DNA from: an uncultured Clostridia bacterium | GTDB lineage: Bacteria > Bacillota > Clostridia > Christensenellales > Borkfalkiaceae | Reading direction: 5' to 3' | NCBI GenBank assembly: GCA_949282385.1 | Contig: CASDOP010000002.1 | Span: 91,248-155,247, forward strand | Length of the DNA: 64,000 bases | In this document: positions 43,084 through 52,513 of the stretch, in pieces | Layout: the number at the start of each line of letters is the position of its first letter | How positions within the stretch are numbered: the stretch's first letter is position 1 | Notes under the pieces: model-generated | What the model was told of the DNA's origin: nothing | Database searches by the model: none | The model's input: only the letters and a program-made list of their open reading frames with translations | Position numbers and translations under genes: made by a program

Positions 43084-43743
43084 TTATTTGCAGTTATTGC
43101 AGCTCTTGCCCTGGGGATACAAAGGCAGCTCGAAAAAGCCTGCGCACACTTCCTGAGAATAATCCTGTGCGGGAGGAATTGCGCAGTAGCCGTAAGCGGG
43201 AACGAGAATTTCCACGTCTATGGCTATCTTTAAAATCACGGTTATGCAGGCGTTGACCGTAAACGTGTTGTTATCCGCGTTGAACTTGCCCTCGGCGCAG
43301 ACGGCGGAAACTTCTGCCGTTACCTTGTAGGGCATTATGGACGGCGCGGGTACATACAAAAGAACGTCCTGCGAAACCGATATGGTTGCCTGTGCCACTC
43401 CCTCCGTTCCGTTGGCGTCGGTGTACGCCACTTCAACGGGTATGGACACCGTCGCCTGCACGCGGGCGCAGCCGGGTTTATCCGTCTGCCTGTCGACGCT
43501 GAGCGACGTTATGGTGCCTGCCGACGAAGTGGAACGCGCACTTATGAAAGTGAGCGGGTATGTAGGGTTGGCGGGCGTCATATCCGTGAGCGTGAGAGTG
43601 TAATTTTCTATCTGTATCTGCTTTATGCAGGCGTCAAATATTTTCTGCGCCTGAATGCATACTTTTTCGCATAGCCCGTTGAGCGGATTTCCGCTTATCG
43701 TGCCGGGACACTGCGTTGACTGAAAATTGGAAAAAAATGACAT
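43084..43743 (-). CDS. conserved-looking cysteine-containing protein, function unknown
   Basis: 219 aa. Begins MSFFSNFQSTQCPGTISG and ends in GKSCNNCK; eleven or so cysteines in all, several paired (CEKVCIQ, CNNC). The middle is strand-rich with hydrophobic alternation, and there is no signal peptide. I associate this general pattern with clostridial proteins of unknown function, possibly spore-envelope-related, but cannot name a family. Neighbours (LysM-like protein, SpoVB-like flippase) are compatible with an envelope or spore role. Own terminator downstream. Confidence 0.65.
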   Translation of the reverse strand: MSFFSNFQSTQCPGTISGNPLNGLCEKVCIQAQKIFDACIKQIQIENYTLTLTDMTPANPTYPLTFISARSTSSAGTITSLSVDRQTDKPGCARVQATVSIPVEVAYTDANGTEGVAQATISVSQDVLLYVPAPSIMPYKVTAEVSAVCAEGKFNADNNTFTVNACITVILKIAIDVEILVPAYGYCAIPPAQDYSQEVCAGFFELPLYPQGKSCNNCK

Positions 43744-43784
43744 TTTAACCTCCGTAAAACCTGTTCAGACAGGGTTACTTTATT

Positions 43785-44114
43785 CTATGAATTCTCCGCG
43801 CTTTTTGACAACCAGAAAATCTTTCGGGTAGGGTAGATAATTCCGCCGTTGAGCTCGCGAAGAGCGCCTTTGTCGCAACCGACGGCGCTGGCAACAGATG
43901 AAAAATCATCCCCGACCTCCGCAATATAGACGTTGCAGGGAAATTTTGTTAAAGGTACAATCTGTCCCTCGCATGAAAAGCTGACAGGGCAGGAAAAAAG
44001 CTCCTCCGCGGCGCGTGCCGTCATGCCCTTTTTAATGCGCAGAAAAAGCGGTCTGTCCGCAATGAGTGTAAACATTTTATACATTATATGCGCGATTACG
44101 CGCTCTTTGTTCAT
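43785..44114 (-). CDS. small LysM-like protein
   Basis: 109 aa from ATG at 44114; a longer open frame overlaps the divergent flippase gene and is discarded. Residues about 58-104 have the LysM pattern (YIAEVGDDFSSVASAVGCD, then LRELNG and IYPTRKIFWL), and residues about 25-55 look like a weaker, partial LysM. No signal peptide. LysM modules bind peptidoglycan or chitin, and in spore formers often target proteins to the spore coat or cortex. Divergent from the flippase gene, with 33 bp between starts. Confidence 0.7.
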   Translation of the reverse strand: MNKERVIAHIMYKMFTLIADRPLFLRIKKGMTARAAEELFSCPVSFSCEGQIVPLTKFPCNVYIAEVGDDFSSVASAVGCDKGALRELNGGIIYPTRKIFWLSKSAENS

Positions 44115-44147
44115 ATTCCGCGCCCGAAATTTGTAGAATAAAGCGTA

Positions 44148-45710
44148 ATGGCAACAAATATTTATAAATCCGCCGCACAGGTTACGGTGTTTTCGACAAT
44201 AGAAAAAACCCTTTCTTTCGTATACAGAATTATCCTCTCGCGCGCCATAGGCGCAGAGGGCATGGGAATTTACCAGATTTGTCTTTCGGTTTTCGCGGTG
44301 TTCCTCACCGCGGCGTCGAGCGGAATTCCCGTCACGGTTTCGCGGATGATAGCAAAACAGAGCGCGACAGGCTCGGAAATGGGCAAGCACGCCGTGGTTT
44401 CGGCGGGCGTTGTCTGCACGCTCGCATTTACCGTTCCCGCCGCTATAATTATTTTTTTCGGGCGCAACCTTTTATCCTTTCTCTTCCCCGACGAAAGCAG
44501 TCTTGACATTTTTATCCTTCTTCTGCCCGGACTTATACTCACCTCCGTCTACGCCGTGATGAGGGGTACTTTCTGGGGAAACAAACAATTTTTGCCGTAC
44601 AGCATAATAGAGCTTGCCGAAGACAGCGTTATGGTTATACTCGGCAGCGTGCTGATATTTTTTGCGTCCACCCCAACGGAAGGCGCGTACTTCGCGACGA
44701 TTGCGGTGCTCGTTTCGTACATCTTTTCTTTCATCGTTTCTGTGGGCTGGTACCTGCACAAGGGCGGCAAATTCGTCAATCCCAAAAAATATGTGCGCCC
44801 CCTGCTCGGCTCCGCAATGCCCATTACCGCCATGCGCACCTCCACTTCCCTTTTAAATTCGGTAGTGGCGACCTTTTTGCCCGCCCTGCTGATAAGCGCG
44901 TGCGGCATGACCAATTCCGAAGCGTTAGCAGTCTACGGCGCGGTTACGGGAATGAGCCTGCCCGTATTGTTTACGCCGGGTTCGCTGATAGGCTCGATTT
45001 CCGTAGTGGCTGCCCCCGAAATGAGCGAAAATTTTTATGCGGGCAGAACTAAAAAATTGCGCTCCGACATAGAAAAAACGCTTAAATCTTCCGTACTCAT
45101 CGCCGCCGTGCTGATACCGCTTTTATTCACTCTCGGGGACGACATAGGCGTGCTGCTTTACGACAACGCCTTCAGCGGCGCGGTGATAACAAGTTTTTCG
45201 TTCATGCTGCTGCCCATGTCGGTTTCCATGATGACGACGACGGTGCTCAATTCCATGAACTGCGAGGTAAAGACGCTCATTTACTTTTTTGCGGGCGCGC
45301 TCGCCATGCTCGCGTGCATTTTCGCACTCACTCCGGCAATAGGCATATATTCCTACATGGCGGGACTGACGGCGAGTTATCTGATTACTTCCGCACTCAA
45401 TTTAAGACTGCTCGGCAAAATGTGCCGTGGCGTGCGGTGGAAGAAGTACGCGCTGCTGTGCGCATGCGCGGCTGCGGCGGGAAGCCTGTTCGGAAAGTTG
45501 CTTTCGGGCATGACTTCGTCAATCCTTCCGCCTGCGGCAAATCTGTTCGTGTGCGGCGGGGCGGTAGCCGCGTTTATTGCCGTTGCATTTTTTGCGCTGG
45601 GACTGTTGCACGCGAATGAAATAAAGGCTTTACTTCTTCGCAGAAGGAAGGGCGGAAAAAGCCGTGAAAACGGAAAGCGCAATGAGAAAAAAGCCGAAGA
45701 GCTTTCTTAA
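44148..45710 (+). CDS. MATE-like lipid-linked sugar flippase, SpoVB type
   Basis: 520 aa with about 14 membrane segments. The start (YKSAAQVTVFSTIEKTLSFVYRIILSRAIGAEGMGIYQI) and the MPITAMRTSTSLLNSVVATFLPALLI stretch match SpoVB/MurJ-like polysaccharide-biosynthesis flippases of Firmicutes. SpoVB is thought to move lipid II or a related precursor during spore cortex synthesis; similar proteins also serve vegetative cells. The C-terminal tail is very basic. Its last 81 bp overlap the convergent TauE-like gene. No Shine-Dalgarno is visible. Confidence 0.85.
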   Translation: MATNIYKSAAQVTVFSTIEKTLSFVYRIILSRAIGAEGMGIYQICLSVFAVFLTAASSGIPVTVSRMIAKQSATGSEMGKHAVVSAGVVCTLAFTVPAAIIIFFGRNLLSFLFPDESSLDIFILLLPGLILTSVYAVMRGTFWGNKQFLPYSIIELAEDSVMVILGSVLIFFASTPTEGAYFATIAVLVSYIFSFIVSVGWYLHKGGKFVNPKKYVRPLLGSAMPITAMRTSTSLLNSVVATFLPALLISACGMTNSEALAVYGAVTGMSLPVLFTPGSLIGSISVVAAPEMSENFYAGRTKKLRSDIEKTLKSSVLIAAVLIPLLFTLGDDIGVLLYDNAFSGAVITSFSFMLLPMSVSMMTTTVLNSMNCEVKTLIYFFAGALAMLACIFALTPAIGIYSYMAGLTASYLITSALNLRLLGKMCRGVRWKKYALLCACAAAAGSLFGKLLSGMTSSILPPAANLFVCGGAVAAFIAVAFFALGLLHANEIKALLLRRRKGGKSRENGKRNEKKAEELS

Positions 45711-46001
45711 AAGAGCGGCGGGCAGGAACATCGCAAAAAGTCCGCCGAAAGCTGAAGTTGCCGCGGCGGGCAGGATTATCCACAGCAGTCCGTCCGTTTT
45801 TATCAGACCGTGTTTTTTGTGAACGGACAGCGAAAATGCCGCCATAGGCAGGAAAGAAATGAGGTTTGCCGCCTGCGCGACGTGCTGACCTACGCCGCAC
45901 AGCAGCGTCAAAACGGGTATGAGGACGGTGCCTCCGCCCATGCCCATTCCGCCCAAAAGCCCCGAAAAAAATCCCGCGGCGATGAATATAAGAAAGGACA
46001 T
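45630..46001 (-). CDS. half-size TauE/SafE permease, second half
   Basis: 123 aa with about four membrane segments. The repeat signature GLLGGMGMGGGTVLIPVL near residue 12 and QAANLISFLPMA belong to the TauE/SafE (DUF81) family, which is normally about 250 aa with two such halves. Its start overlaps the stop of the upstream half by one base. The 3' 81 bp lie antisense to the end of the flippase gene. Substrate unknown (family members move sulfite, sulfonates or organic acids). Confidence 0.8.
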   Translation of the reverse strand: MSFLIFIAAGFFSGLLGGMGMGGGTVLIPVLTLLCGVGQHVAQAANLISFLPMAAFSLSVHKKHGLIKTDGLLWIILPAAATSAFGGLFAMFLPAALLRKLFGFFLIALSVFTAFSALPSAKK

Positions 46002-46375
46002 CAGCCCACCGCCATTCTTATGCCCGCAGCGAGCATTGCGGCGGCAAAGACGAACTTTATCCAGAAAACGGACAACCCCGAAAGAAGTTTTGCCCCTATT
46101 ATGCCGCCCGCCGCGTTGCCTATCGCGGCGGGTATTACCACGGAGGCGTCAAAATACCCGCCTATAACGTACGCAGCCGCGCTGACGGCGCAGACGGGCG
46201 CGATTACCGCGATTGCCGTAGCGTGCGCCTGCTTCTGGGGATAGCCGATTAAGCCCGACAGCACGGGAACGGCTATCATTCCACCGCCGCCTCCGAACAG
46301 TCCGTTGACCGCGCCGGTAAGCATGCCCGCCGCCACAGACTTATGTGTGTTCACTTTGACAGACTTTTCTTTCAT
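46001..46375 (-). CDS. half-size TauE/SafE permease, first half
   Basis: 124 aa from ATG at 46375 (an upstream TTG is possible; no clear Shine-Dalgarno at either). About four membrane segments, with GAVNGLFGGGGGMIAVPVL near residue 20, QAHATAIAVIAPVCAVSA and IGNAAGGIIGAKLL. Together with the following gene it makes the equivalent of one full-length TauE/SafE permease. The two halves are encoded as separate, coupled chains that presumably dimerise. Confidence 0.8.
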   Translation of the reverse strand: MKEKSVKVNTHKSVAAGMLTGAVNGLFGGGGGMIAVPVLSGLIGYPQKQAHATAIAVIAPVCAVSAAAYVIGGYFDASVVIPAAIGNAAGGIIGAKLLSGLSVFWIKFVFAAAMLAAGIRMAVG

Positions 46376-46442
46376 ACGTTTTAAGTTTGAGCAGATTGCG
46401 CGCAATTATTTAATTTTTTACCGCATTTTCACGCAGAAATAG

Positions 46443-46471
46443 TTGCTTAAAAGGTCGAATTATATTAAAAT
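46443..46471 (+). promoter_or_regulatory. promoter of the giant surface lipoprotein gene
   Basis: TTGCTT (46443-46448), 17-bp spacer, TAAAAT (46466-46471), about 75 nt before the ATG at 46555. Confidence 0.6.
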
Positions 46472-46554
46472 GTAAAAGTACGGTCGTGCGCGCACGCATT
46501 TCGCGCGCATACACTTACAACCAAATCTTTGCAACTTTTTTTAAGGAAACGAAT

Positions 46555-49500
46555 ATGAGCAGTAAATTCAGATCGAAAAAATCCGCATACAGGTCGGCTC
46601 TGTGCAGTCTCGCCGCAATAGCAACATCCTGCGTGATGTTGGCTTCGGCTTGCTCGCAGGCAACGTCTTCCACCGACAAAGACGAAGACAGCGCCGTAAC
46701 CCGCGTGGACGAACAGGTTCTGGCAAACGGCAACTTTGAATACTTTGACGACAACGACGGAACCTACCTTATAAGCTCGCCGAACAACTGGTCGGCTTCT
46801 TCGGGCAGCGGCGTCGACAAGTCCGCCTCGATGTCCGGCATTATCGGCACGAGCTACGACGCATGGGCAAAACTTACTGACGCTTCCCTCCCCGAAACGC
46901 TGTGGAAGAACAACGCGCTCGACACCGAGGACGAGAACTACGTTGACTACAACGGACTTTCGCCCGAAGATTTGCCCTTTGCCAATCCCGCAGCGGCAAT
47001 AGTCGAGAATGAAAACGACGACAAGGACGACGATTCCGACGATTACGTCATAAGCGATAACCCCGAGGACGCGGCTTACATTTCCAATCCCTACACTCAC
47101 CTCTACCGTTGGGGCGAAAAGGACGGCAAAGCCGCGCTTTACGACAATAACGGCAACGAAGTTGAATACTGGACGGACGACGACGGCAAATATTACACGT
47201 CTTCGGACATGACGAAAGACAGCCTTGTGGAAACCAACGTTCTCATGATCCACAACTACGTCGAGGACAACAAGCAAGGTTCGGAAACTTACTACTCATC
47301 TTCCACCACGCTCACGCTCGAAGCTAACACCGCAGGCAAGTTCAGCGTTTGGGTTAAAACGAGCGACCTTTACTTCGGCAGCAACAACGACACACGCACC
47401 GAAGTGCAGGACCAGCGCGGCGCGTATATAACCGTAAACCAGACCGTCGGCGGCAACTCGATTGACAAGTTCAGCATTACCAACATCAACACGCAGAAGC
47501 TCAACGCTTACGACGAGCAGAGCGGCACGTGGGAAAAAGGCAACAACGGCTGGGTTGAATATACAATTTACGTCAGCGCTTGCAACTACGCGACGACTAC
47601 CGTAACCATTACCGTAGGTCTCGGACAGGCTTCCAACTACACTGTAGAAGGTTACGCGTTCTTCGACGACATGTCGTTCGAAAAGTATTTCGACTATAAC
47701 GAGATGGTCGAAGGAGCGGGCGGTCAGTCGGCTTTCGATACGCAGACAGACGGCACGACGTGCGACCTTTCGAGCGAAGCAGAGGACAAGATTTTCCGCG
47801 TGGACAGGGAAATTTTTAACCAGACGGGTTCCTCCTCGCAGATTTTTGAACACTTCAGCGGCAGACAGCAGTTCTACATTGACCTCGCCTCCGAAGCATA
47901 CGAAAATCCCCTCGCCTTCAGCGCGTCCAACCTTACGGCCGGTCTCACTGTTGACGCCGACAACTATATCTGCAGCAACAACAATTCCGACATAAATTAT
48001 ATCGGCGATATAACCAACTCGACCTACGCAAACACTTATCTTCCCTCCGAGATGTCTTCAATCAACCTCGCGGAAGACGTTCTGGCTAACCTTACGGTAA
48101 CCTCGTCCTCTTCCTGGTCGAGCAATATCGGCGGAAATTATCAGACGATTATAGACGACGCTCTGCGCTCGGCGGCAGACCTGCCCGGCGCTTCCGCGGA
48201 CGGAGCAAGCACTCTGCTCATGCTCAGCTCGAGAGGCGCGGCTTACGAGAGCGTGATTTACGACCAGAGCAATCCCCTCTTCACCGTAGGCGGCGGAGAA
48301 TACAAGATTGTTTCTTTCTGGATTAAAACCAACGACATGGGCGGAAGCACCGCGGCTACCGTAACCGTAAGACAGCACGGCAAGGACAGCAATTCTTCCA
48401 ACTTTACCGTAGATTCCACGACGGTTGACGCAGTTACCATAAACGACAAGGAAGACGTTTACAACGGCTGGGTTCAGTGCTTTGCACTCGTTTCCAACAC
48501 TACGGAAACCGAACAGCAGTTTGAAATTGTTGTAAACTTCGGCAACACCACTATTAAGGGCACGACTTCCGCTTCCTACCGCGGCGGTTGGGTAGCTGTA
48601 AGCAATCTTTCTTACATCGACGTCAGCGAAACGGCTTACGGCTATGCCGATACGGAAACGCGCGCCGCTTCCATTGAAATTAACGAAGCGTCCGAAACCG
48701 AAGGAAGCAAGTTCGATTCGACTTTCGGCAACGGAAAGGAAATTGAAACTTCACCCGCGCGTCCTTCCAACTACAACGGCGTGAACGGAAACTCGGCTTC
48801 CGTAAAGGATACAGTAACTCAACCTACCGATTTCGATAAGCTCAACGACAATGCTTACGCAGGTCTTATTAATAAAGATTACTTCGAAGCATACAAAACT
48901 TATTTTGCCGACCTTCTTACAAGACTGGACGCAAGCAGCCCCCTCAACGCCCTCTTCGGACAGAACTCCGCATGGGACAGCGTTATCGGCTCTACCACGC
49001 AGCAGCCCCTGCTCATCGTCAACACGGTAAGAGAAATCGCTAACCAGTCGGATATTTACAACTACGGCTTCTACGCCAATTCCGCAAGCGTTTCCTCCGA
49101 TACCTACCTCGCAGTAAGCGTTAAAGTCAAGGTATCCGAAGGCGCATATGCGACCGTTTACCTCGTAGACACCGACACTAAGCGCACGCTTTCGTTTGAA
49201 ACTCCCGAATACACCTTCTGGTACGACAACGACGGCAACGTTCTCAAGGGCGAACCCGACGAAGACGCAACCAGACCTCAGCAGCGCGAAAACATTGCGT
49301 ATAAGCTGCGCGCAGACGGTCTTTACGAAGACGAAGACGGCAACCTGTACGCCAACATCTATAACCTCGAACACGAGTACTATGACGAACGCGCAACTTA
49401 CTACGACGAAGACGGCAACAGCGTAGCGTTCGACTACATCGACGAAGACAAAATATACTACGCAGACGCAGCTAAAACGGCTTATGCTCCCCACTACCTC

Positions 49501-50706
49501 GTAACAAGCGACGGCACGAGAGTTTACAGCTACGTTTCAGGTCTCGGCAGCGACAGAGTTTACAACTACTTTGTAAATAACGCCGTCGACACCTCGCTCA
49601 GCGTAAAGGGCTTCGATACTTCCGTCGCTCAGCCCAGATACACGTCATCTTCCGTTCAGCAGTCGCCTTACTCATTCACTATCGACGCGATTGCAAATCC
49701 TTCGCTCGCAAACAAGTGGATTACGGTAAACTTCTTCATCCATACTGGAAACCAGGCTCTTCCTTACAGACTGGAAGTATGGAGCGGTTCGAGAGATACC
49801 TTGCTCGCAAACGACAAGGTTGTTGACGGAAGCTATGTATTGTTTGATTACAGCACGGTTTCGTTGGACGAAAGCACCTATACTTCGCTCGTTTCCCATT
49901 ACTCCGACGAAATTATAAGAAATTACCAGAATGAACTCATCGCGGCGGACAGCAACATTCAGTTTGCCTCCGATGAGGAAAACATCGCTTATTATGAAAA
50001 GCTCGCTGCCGAAAAGGGCGTAAGCGTAAATTCTTACAACTACTCGGCTCAGTATTACACCTATACGCTTTACGATTCGCAGTCCTACGTACCCTTCAAC
50101 GAGAACACGGCTGCCGAAGACGAAAGAGGTTACAACTATGTTTACGGCGACTATGCGGAAAGCCTTGCAGTGCTTAAGGTTGAAGACCTTGCATCGAGCG
50201 GCTCGCTTGCGATGAACATGTTCATCGATTACTCGACCGTGAACAAAGATATTTCCATTACCTCCACTTCCGACGTCGAAGAAGAAGAAACGACTTCGCC
50301 TGCCGCAGACGCAACCAACGTTTGGCTGTTGGTATCTTCGATAGTTCTCGTTGTCGCAATATTGGTTGCAATAGGCGCGCTCGTTACGAGAGATATTCTC
50401 AAGAAGAGAAAGTTCAGAAAGACTGCCGGCAAAAATACGTTCAACTTCAAGAAGAACAAGCGCTATGTAAGATCTTACGTCAAGGAACACGGCGAAACCA
50501 AACTCGACGAAAAGATTGACGACGCCGAAAATTCTGAAAGCGCCGAAGCTCAGGGCGAAAGCGCCGAAGGCGAACAGCTCGCAGACGAACAGACTTCCGT
50601 AAGCGAAACTGCCGACGAGCAGAGCGGCGCGGCGGAAGAAAGCGCATCGGACGAAACTCAGACTTCGCAAACCGAAGACAAGTCCGACGGCGACAAGAAC
50701 AACTGA
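46555..50706 (+). CDS. giant surface lipoprotein with C-terminal membrane anchor, function unknown
   Basis: 1383 aa from ATG at 46555, chosen for AAGGAAA upstream and the signal peptide that follows. Residues 1-35 are a signal peptide with a lipobox-like LASAC. The ectodomain is rich in Asn, Thr, Ser, Tyr and Asp. It has at least three jelly-roll or carbohydrate-binding-like segments (for example AGKFSVWVKTSDLYFG and YKIVSFWIKTNDMGG). Short acidic DxDG repeats occur in places (YDNNGNEVEYW, YEDEDGNLY, YYDEDGNSV). A transmembrane helix (WLLVSSIVLVVAILVAIGALV) is near residue 1263, then a very basic segment and an acidic cytoplasmic tail of about 70 residues. Having both anchors is unusual. The gene is a single transcription unit. 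Confidence 0.8.
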   Translation: MSSKFRSKKSAYRSALCSLAAIATSCVMLASACSQATSSTDKDEDSAVTRVDEQVLANGNFEYFDDNDGTYLISSPNNWSASSGSGVDKSASMSGIIGTSYDAWAKLTDASLPETLWKNNALDTEDENYVDYNGLSPEDLPFANPAAAIVENENDDKDDDSDDYVISDNPEDAAYISNPYTHLYRWGEKDGKAALYDNNGNEVEYWTDDDGKYYTSSDMTKDSLVETNVLMIHNYVEDNKQGSETYYSSSTTLTLEANTAGKFSVWVKTSDLYFGSNNDTRTEVQDQRGAYITVNQTVGGNSIDKFSITNINTQKLNAYDEQSGTWEKGNNGWVEYTIYVSACNYATTTVTITVGLGQASNYTVEGYAFFDDMSFEKYFDYNEMVEGAGGQSAFDTQTDGTTCDLSSEAEDKIFRVDREIFNQTGSSSQIFEHFSGRQQFYIDLASEAYENPLAFSASNLTAGLTVDADNYICSNNNSDINYIGDITNSTYANTYLPSEMSSINLAEDVLANLTVTSSSSWSSNIGGNYQTIIDDALRSAADLPGASADGASTLLMLSSRGAAYESVIYDQSNPLFTVGGGEYKIVSFWIKTNDMGGSTAATVTVRQHGKDSNSSNFTVDSTTVDAVTINDKEDVYNGWVQCFALVSNTTETEQQFEIVVNFGNTTIKGTTSASYRGGWVAVSNLSYIDVSETAYGYADTETRAASIEINEASETEGSKFDSTFGNGKEIETSPARPSNYNGVNGNSASVKDTVTQPTDFDKLNDNAYAGLINKDYFEAYKTYFADLLTRLDASSPLNALFGQNSAWDSVIGSTTQQPLLIVNTVREIANQSDIYNYGFYANSASVSSDTYLAVSVKVKVSEGAYATVYLVDTDTKRTLSFETPEYTFWYDNDGNVLKGEPDEDATRPQQRENIAYKLRADGLYEDEDGNLYANIYNLEHEYYDERATYYDEDGNSVAFDYIDEDKIYYADAAKTAYAPHYLVTSDGTRVYSYVSGLGSDRVYNYFVNNAVDTSLSVKGFDTSVAQPRYTSSSVQQSPYSFTIDAIANPSLANKWITVNFFIHTGNQALPYRLEVWSGSRDTLLANDKVVDGSYVLFDYSTVSLDESTYTSLVSHYSDEIIRNYQNELIAADSNIQFASDEENIAYYEKLAAEKGVSVNSYNYSAQYYTYTLYDSQSYVPFNENTAAEDERGYNYVYGDYAESLAVLKVEDLASSGSLAMNMFIDYSTVNKDISITSTSDVEEEETTSPAADATNVWLLVSSIVLVVAILVAIGALVTRDILKKRKFRKTAGKNTFNFKKNKRYVRSYVKEHGETKLDEKIDDAENSESAEAQGESAEGEQLADEQTSVSETADEQSGAAEESASDETQTSQTEDKSDGDKNN

Positions 50707-50724
50707 TAATAATCGGTAAACAAA

Positions 50725-50750
50725 AAAAGCGGGATTAAATTCCCGCTTTT
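50725..50750 (+). terminator. terminator after the giant lipoprotein gene
   Basis: AAAAGCGGGA/TCCCGCTTTT, 10-bp arms, 6-nt loop, T run following. Confidence 0.88.
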
Positions 50751-51069
50751 TTTTATTGTCTACGCTTTGCGCGCCGCGCATGTCAGTTAAATAAAATAGT
50801 CGCGTTATGCTCTGCGTGCAAATTTATTGACAAACGCTGTCTTTCGCTTTTTCAGCGCTTGCATATTTGCGTGGCTGACTTGTTGGGCGTGAGAGCGAAG
50901 CTGTGCTTTGGTTGTCAATCAATTGAGCAATCGGAAATGAATTTCGCTTTTTTGTCGCTTACTCTCTGCGCGGCGCACAAAAATTATAAAATTTTGTCTG
51001 CGAAGAGAGAGGCGATTTCAATAAACAGACATAAGCGGTTGCGCGGGCGCAAAAAAATGCAGTTGATGA

Positions 51070-51104
51070 GCCGCGCGCCGCCCGAAATTCGGGCGGCGCG
51101 CGGC
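51070..51104. terminator. 17-bp perfect GC hairpin in the 50.7-51.2 kb gap
   Basis: Arms GCCGCGCGCCGCCCGAA and its complement flank a single base. It may terminate the minus-strand methylase gene, although the T run is 9 nt further on. The rest of the 532-bp gap (50707-51238) holds only AT-rich DNA and GC-rich scraps such as GCGCGCCGCGC; no gene is supported. Confidence 0.6.
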
Positions 51105-51238
51105 TTATTTAATGCTTTATTTTAATGTTGTGTTCAAATAGAATTTCTGTGCGTTAAGGGCATTTCTCTGCGGCAAATCGGCTGACAAACTAAAGTTATT
51201 CAATATCACCGCATTAAGCCGCAAAAAAGTGTGAAAAG

Positions 51239-52513
51239 TTAAATTCTTATGCCCTTGGGCAAGTGATTTTTGGCAACGCCGTTGACGCACTTGCACCAGC
51301 CGAGCGGAAATCCTCTGTGGGTAACCACTTTCCAACCCGAAAAACTCTCGTCACATTGAAAAGTTTCGCCCGAAAGGTATTTTAAAGCCGTATTATAATC
51401 GACTTCGGCGCAATCGGCATTGTGCGGCGAAAGACACATGGCGAGCGCGTGGTCGGGCTCAAACCTGCCGCCCGTTACTTCGCCGAGGCAGATGCCTGCG
51501 CGCAGCGTCTGCACGGAAATATCGGGCATGCCGTCGGTCAGACTGTAGAATGTTGAGCCGACCGCGTGGACGTTTTTGGGCAAAAATTTTATATTTTTTT
51601 TAAAAAATTCCTGCATTACGGCTATCGCCTTTTTATCGGCGCACGGCTTGAGCAGGCGAACATCCCGCCTCTCCCCGCCGCTCTTTTTCATGAGCGCGGC
51701 ATAATGTCCCTCACCCATGTCCCTATGGGGGTAAATTCTGCGCTCTTCAACGAGCGAAAATTCTTGGTGAGAGGACAAAAACGAGCGCACCTGCCATTCG
51801 TCTTCTTCCTCCGAAAAAGTGCATGTAGAATAGACCATGCTGCCGTCTTTTGCCAGCATTTTTGCCGCGCTTTCTAAAATTTTTGACTGCCTTTCGGCGC
51901 ATGCGCGGACGTTCTGCAAGCTCCATTCCTGCACGGCTTCGGGCTGTTTGCGGAACATTCCCTCGCCCGAGCAGGGAGCGTCTACGAGGATTTTATCGAA
52001 GTAACCTTCAAAAATCTGCGCGAGTTTATCAGGTTCGGCGCAGGTTACGACGGCATTGGTTATTCCCAGCCTTTCGACGTTGCGCGAAAGGATTTTAGCC
52101 CTCGAAAAATTGATTTCGTTGAGGACGATAATTCCCTCGCCCCGCATAGCCTGAGCCATCTGCGTACCCTTGCCGCCCGGAGCCGAACAAAGGTCAAGCA
52201 CTCTTTCGCCGCCCCTGACTTCAAGCAGTGGCGCGGCGCACATTGCGGAAGGTTCCTGCACATAGTAAAGCCCCGCCGCGTGAAAGACGTTTTTGCCCGG
52301 TTTTTCGTCCCGAACGTAAAAACCGTTGCTCTCCCACGGGACGGGCTGCATTTCAAACAGTCCGAGCGAAGAAAATTCGGACGCATTCAGTTTTAATGTG
52401 TTTACGCGCACGCCCCTGTACGGCGGGAGGTTATAAGAGGCTAAAAAATCTTCCGCCTCATCGCCCAGCCGTGAGCGCATGCGCAAAACAAATTCTTCAG
52501 GCAAATCAATCAT
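51239..52513 (-). CDS. RsmF/RsmB-like RNA cytosine-C5 methyltransferase
   Basis: 424 aa. SAM motif LDLCSAPGGKGTQMAQ near residue 107, DAPCSGEGMFRK near 177, and the nucleophilic Cys in YSTCTFSEEED near 228 are those of the NOL1/NOP2/Sun family. The N-terminal LPPYRGVRVNTLKL and the C-terminal PUA-like half (GICLGEVTGGRFEPDHALA) match the YebU/RsmF type, which makes m5C in 16S rRNA. The target base here is not determined. Its start lies within the 3' end of the exonuclease gene (8-nt overlap). Confidence 0.9.
   Translation of the reverse strand: MIDLPEEFVLRMRSRLGDEAEDFLASYNLPPYRGVRVNTLKLNASEFSSLGLFEMQPVPWESNGFYVRDEKPGKNVFHAAGLYYVQEPSAMCAAPLLEVRGGERVLDLCSAPGGKGTQMAQAMRGEGIIVLNEINFSRAKILSRNVERLGITNAVVTCAEPDKLAQIFEGYFDKILVDAPCSGEGMFRKQPEAVQEWSLQNVRACAERQSKILESAAKMLAKDGSMVYSTCTFSEEEDEWQVRSFLSSHQEFSLVEERRIYPHRDMGEGHYAALMKKSGGERRDVRLLKPCADKKAIAVMQEFFKKNIKFLPKNVHAVGSTFYSLTDGMPDISVQTLRAGICLGEVTGGRFEPDHALAMCLSPHNADCAEVDYNTALKYLSGETFQCDESFSGWKVVTHRGFPLGWCKCVNGVAKNHLPKGIRI

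Noticed and set aside
46486..46554. Upstream start for the giant lipoprotein
   Set aside because: No Shine-Dalgarno, and it would bury the signal peptide behind 23 residues.
48751..50781. Long minus-strand ORFs under the giant lipoprotein gene (247 and 369 codons)
   Set aside because: They mirror codon bias of the real plus-strand gene and show no domain or Shine-Dalgarno.
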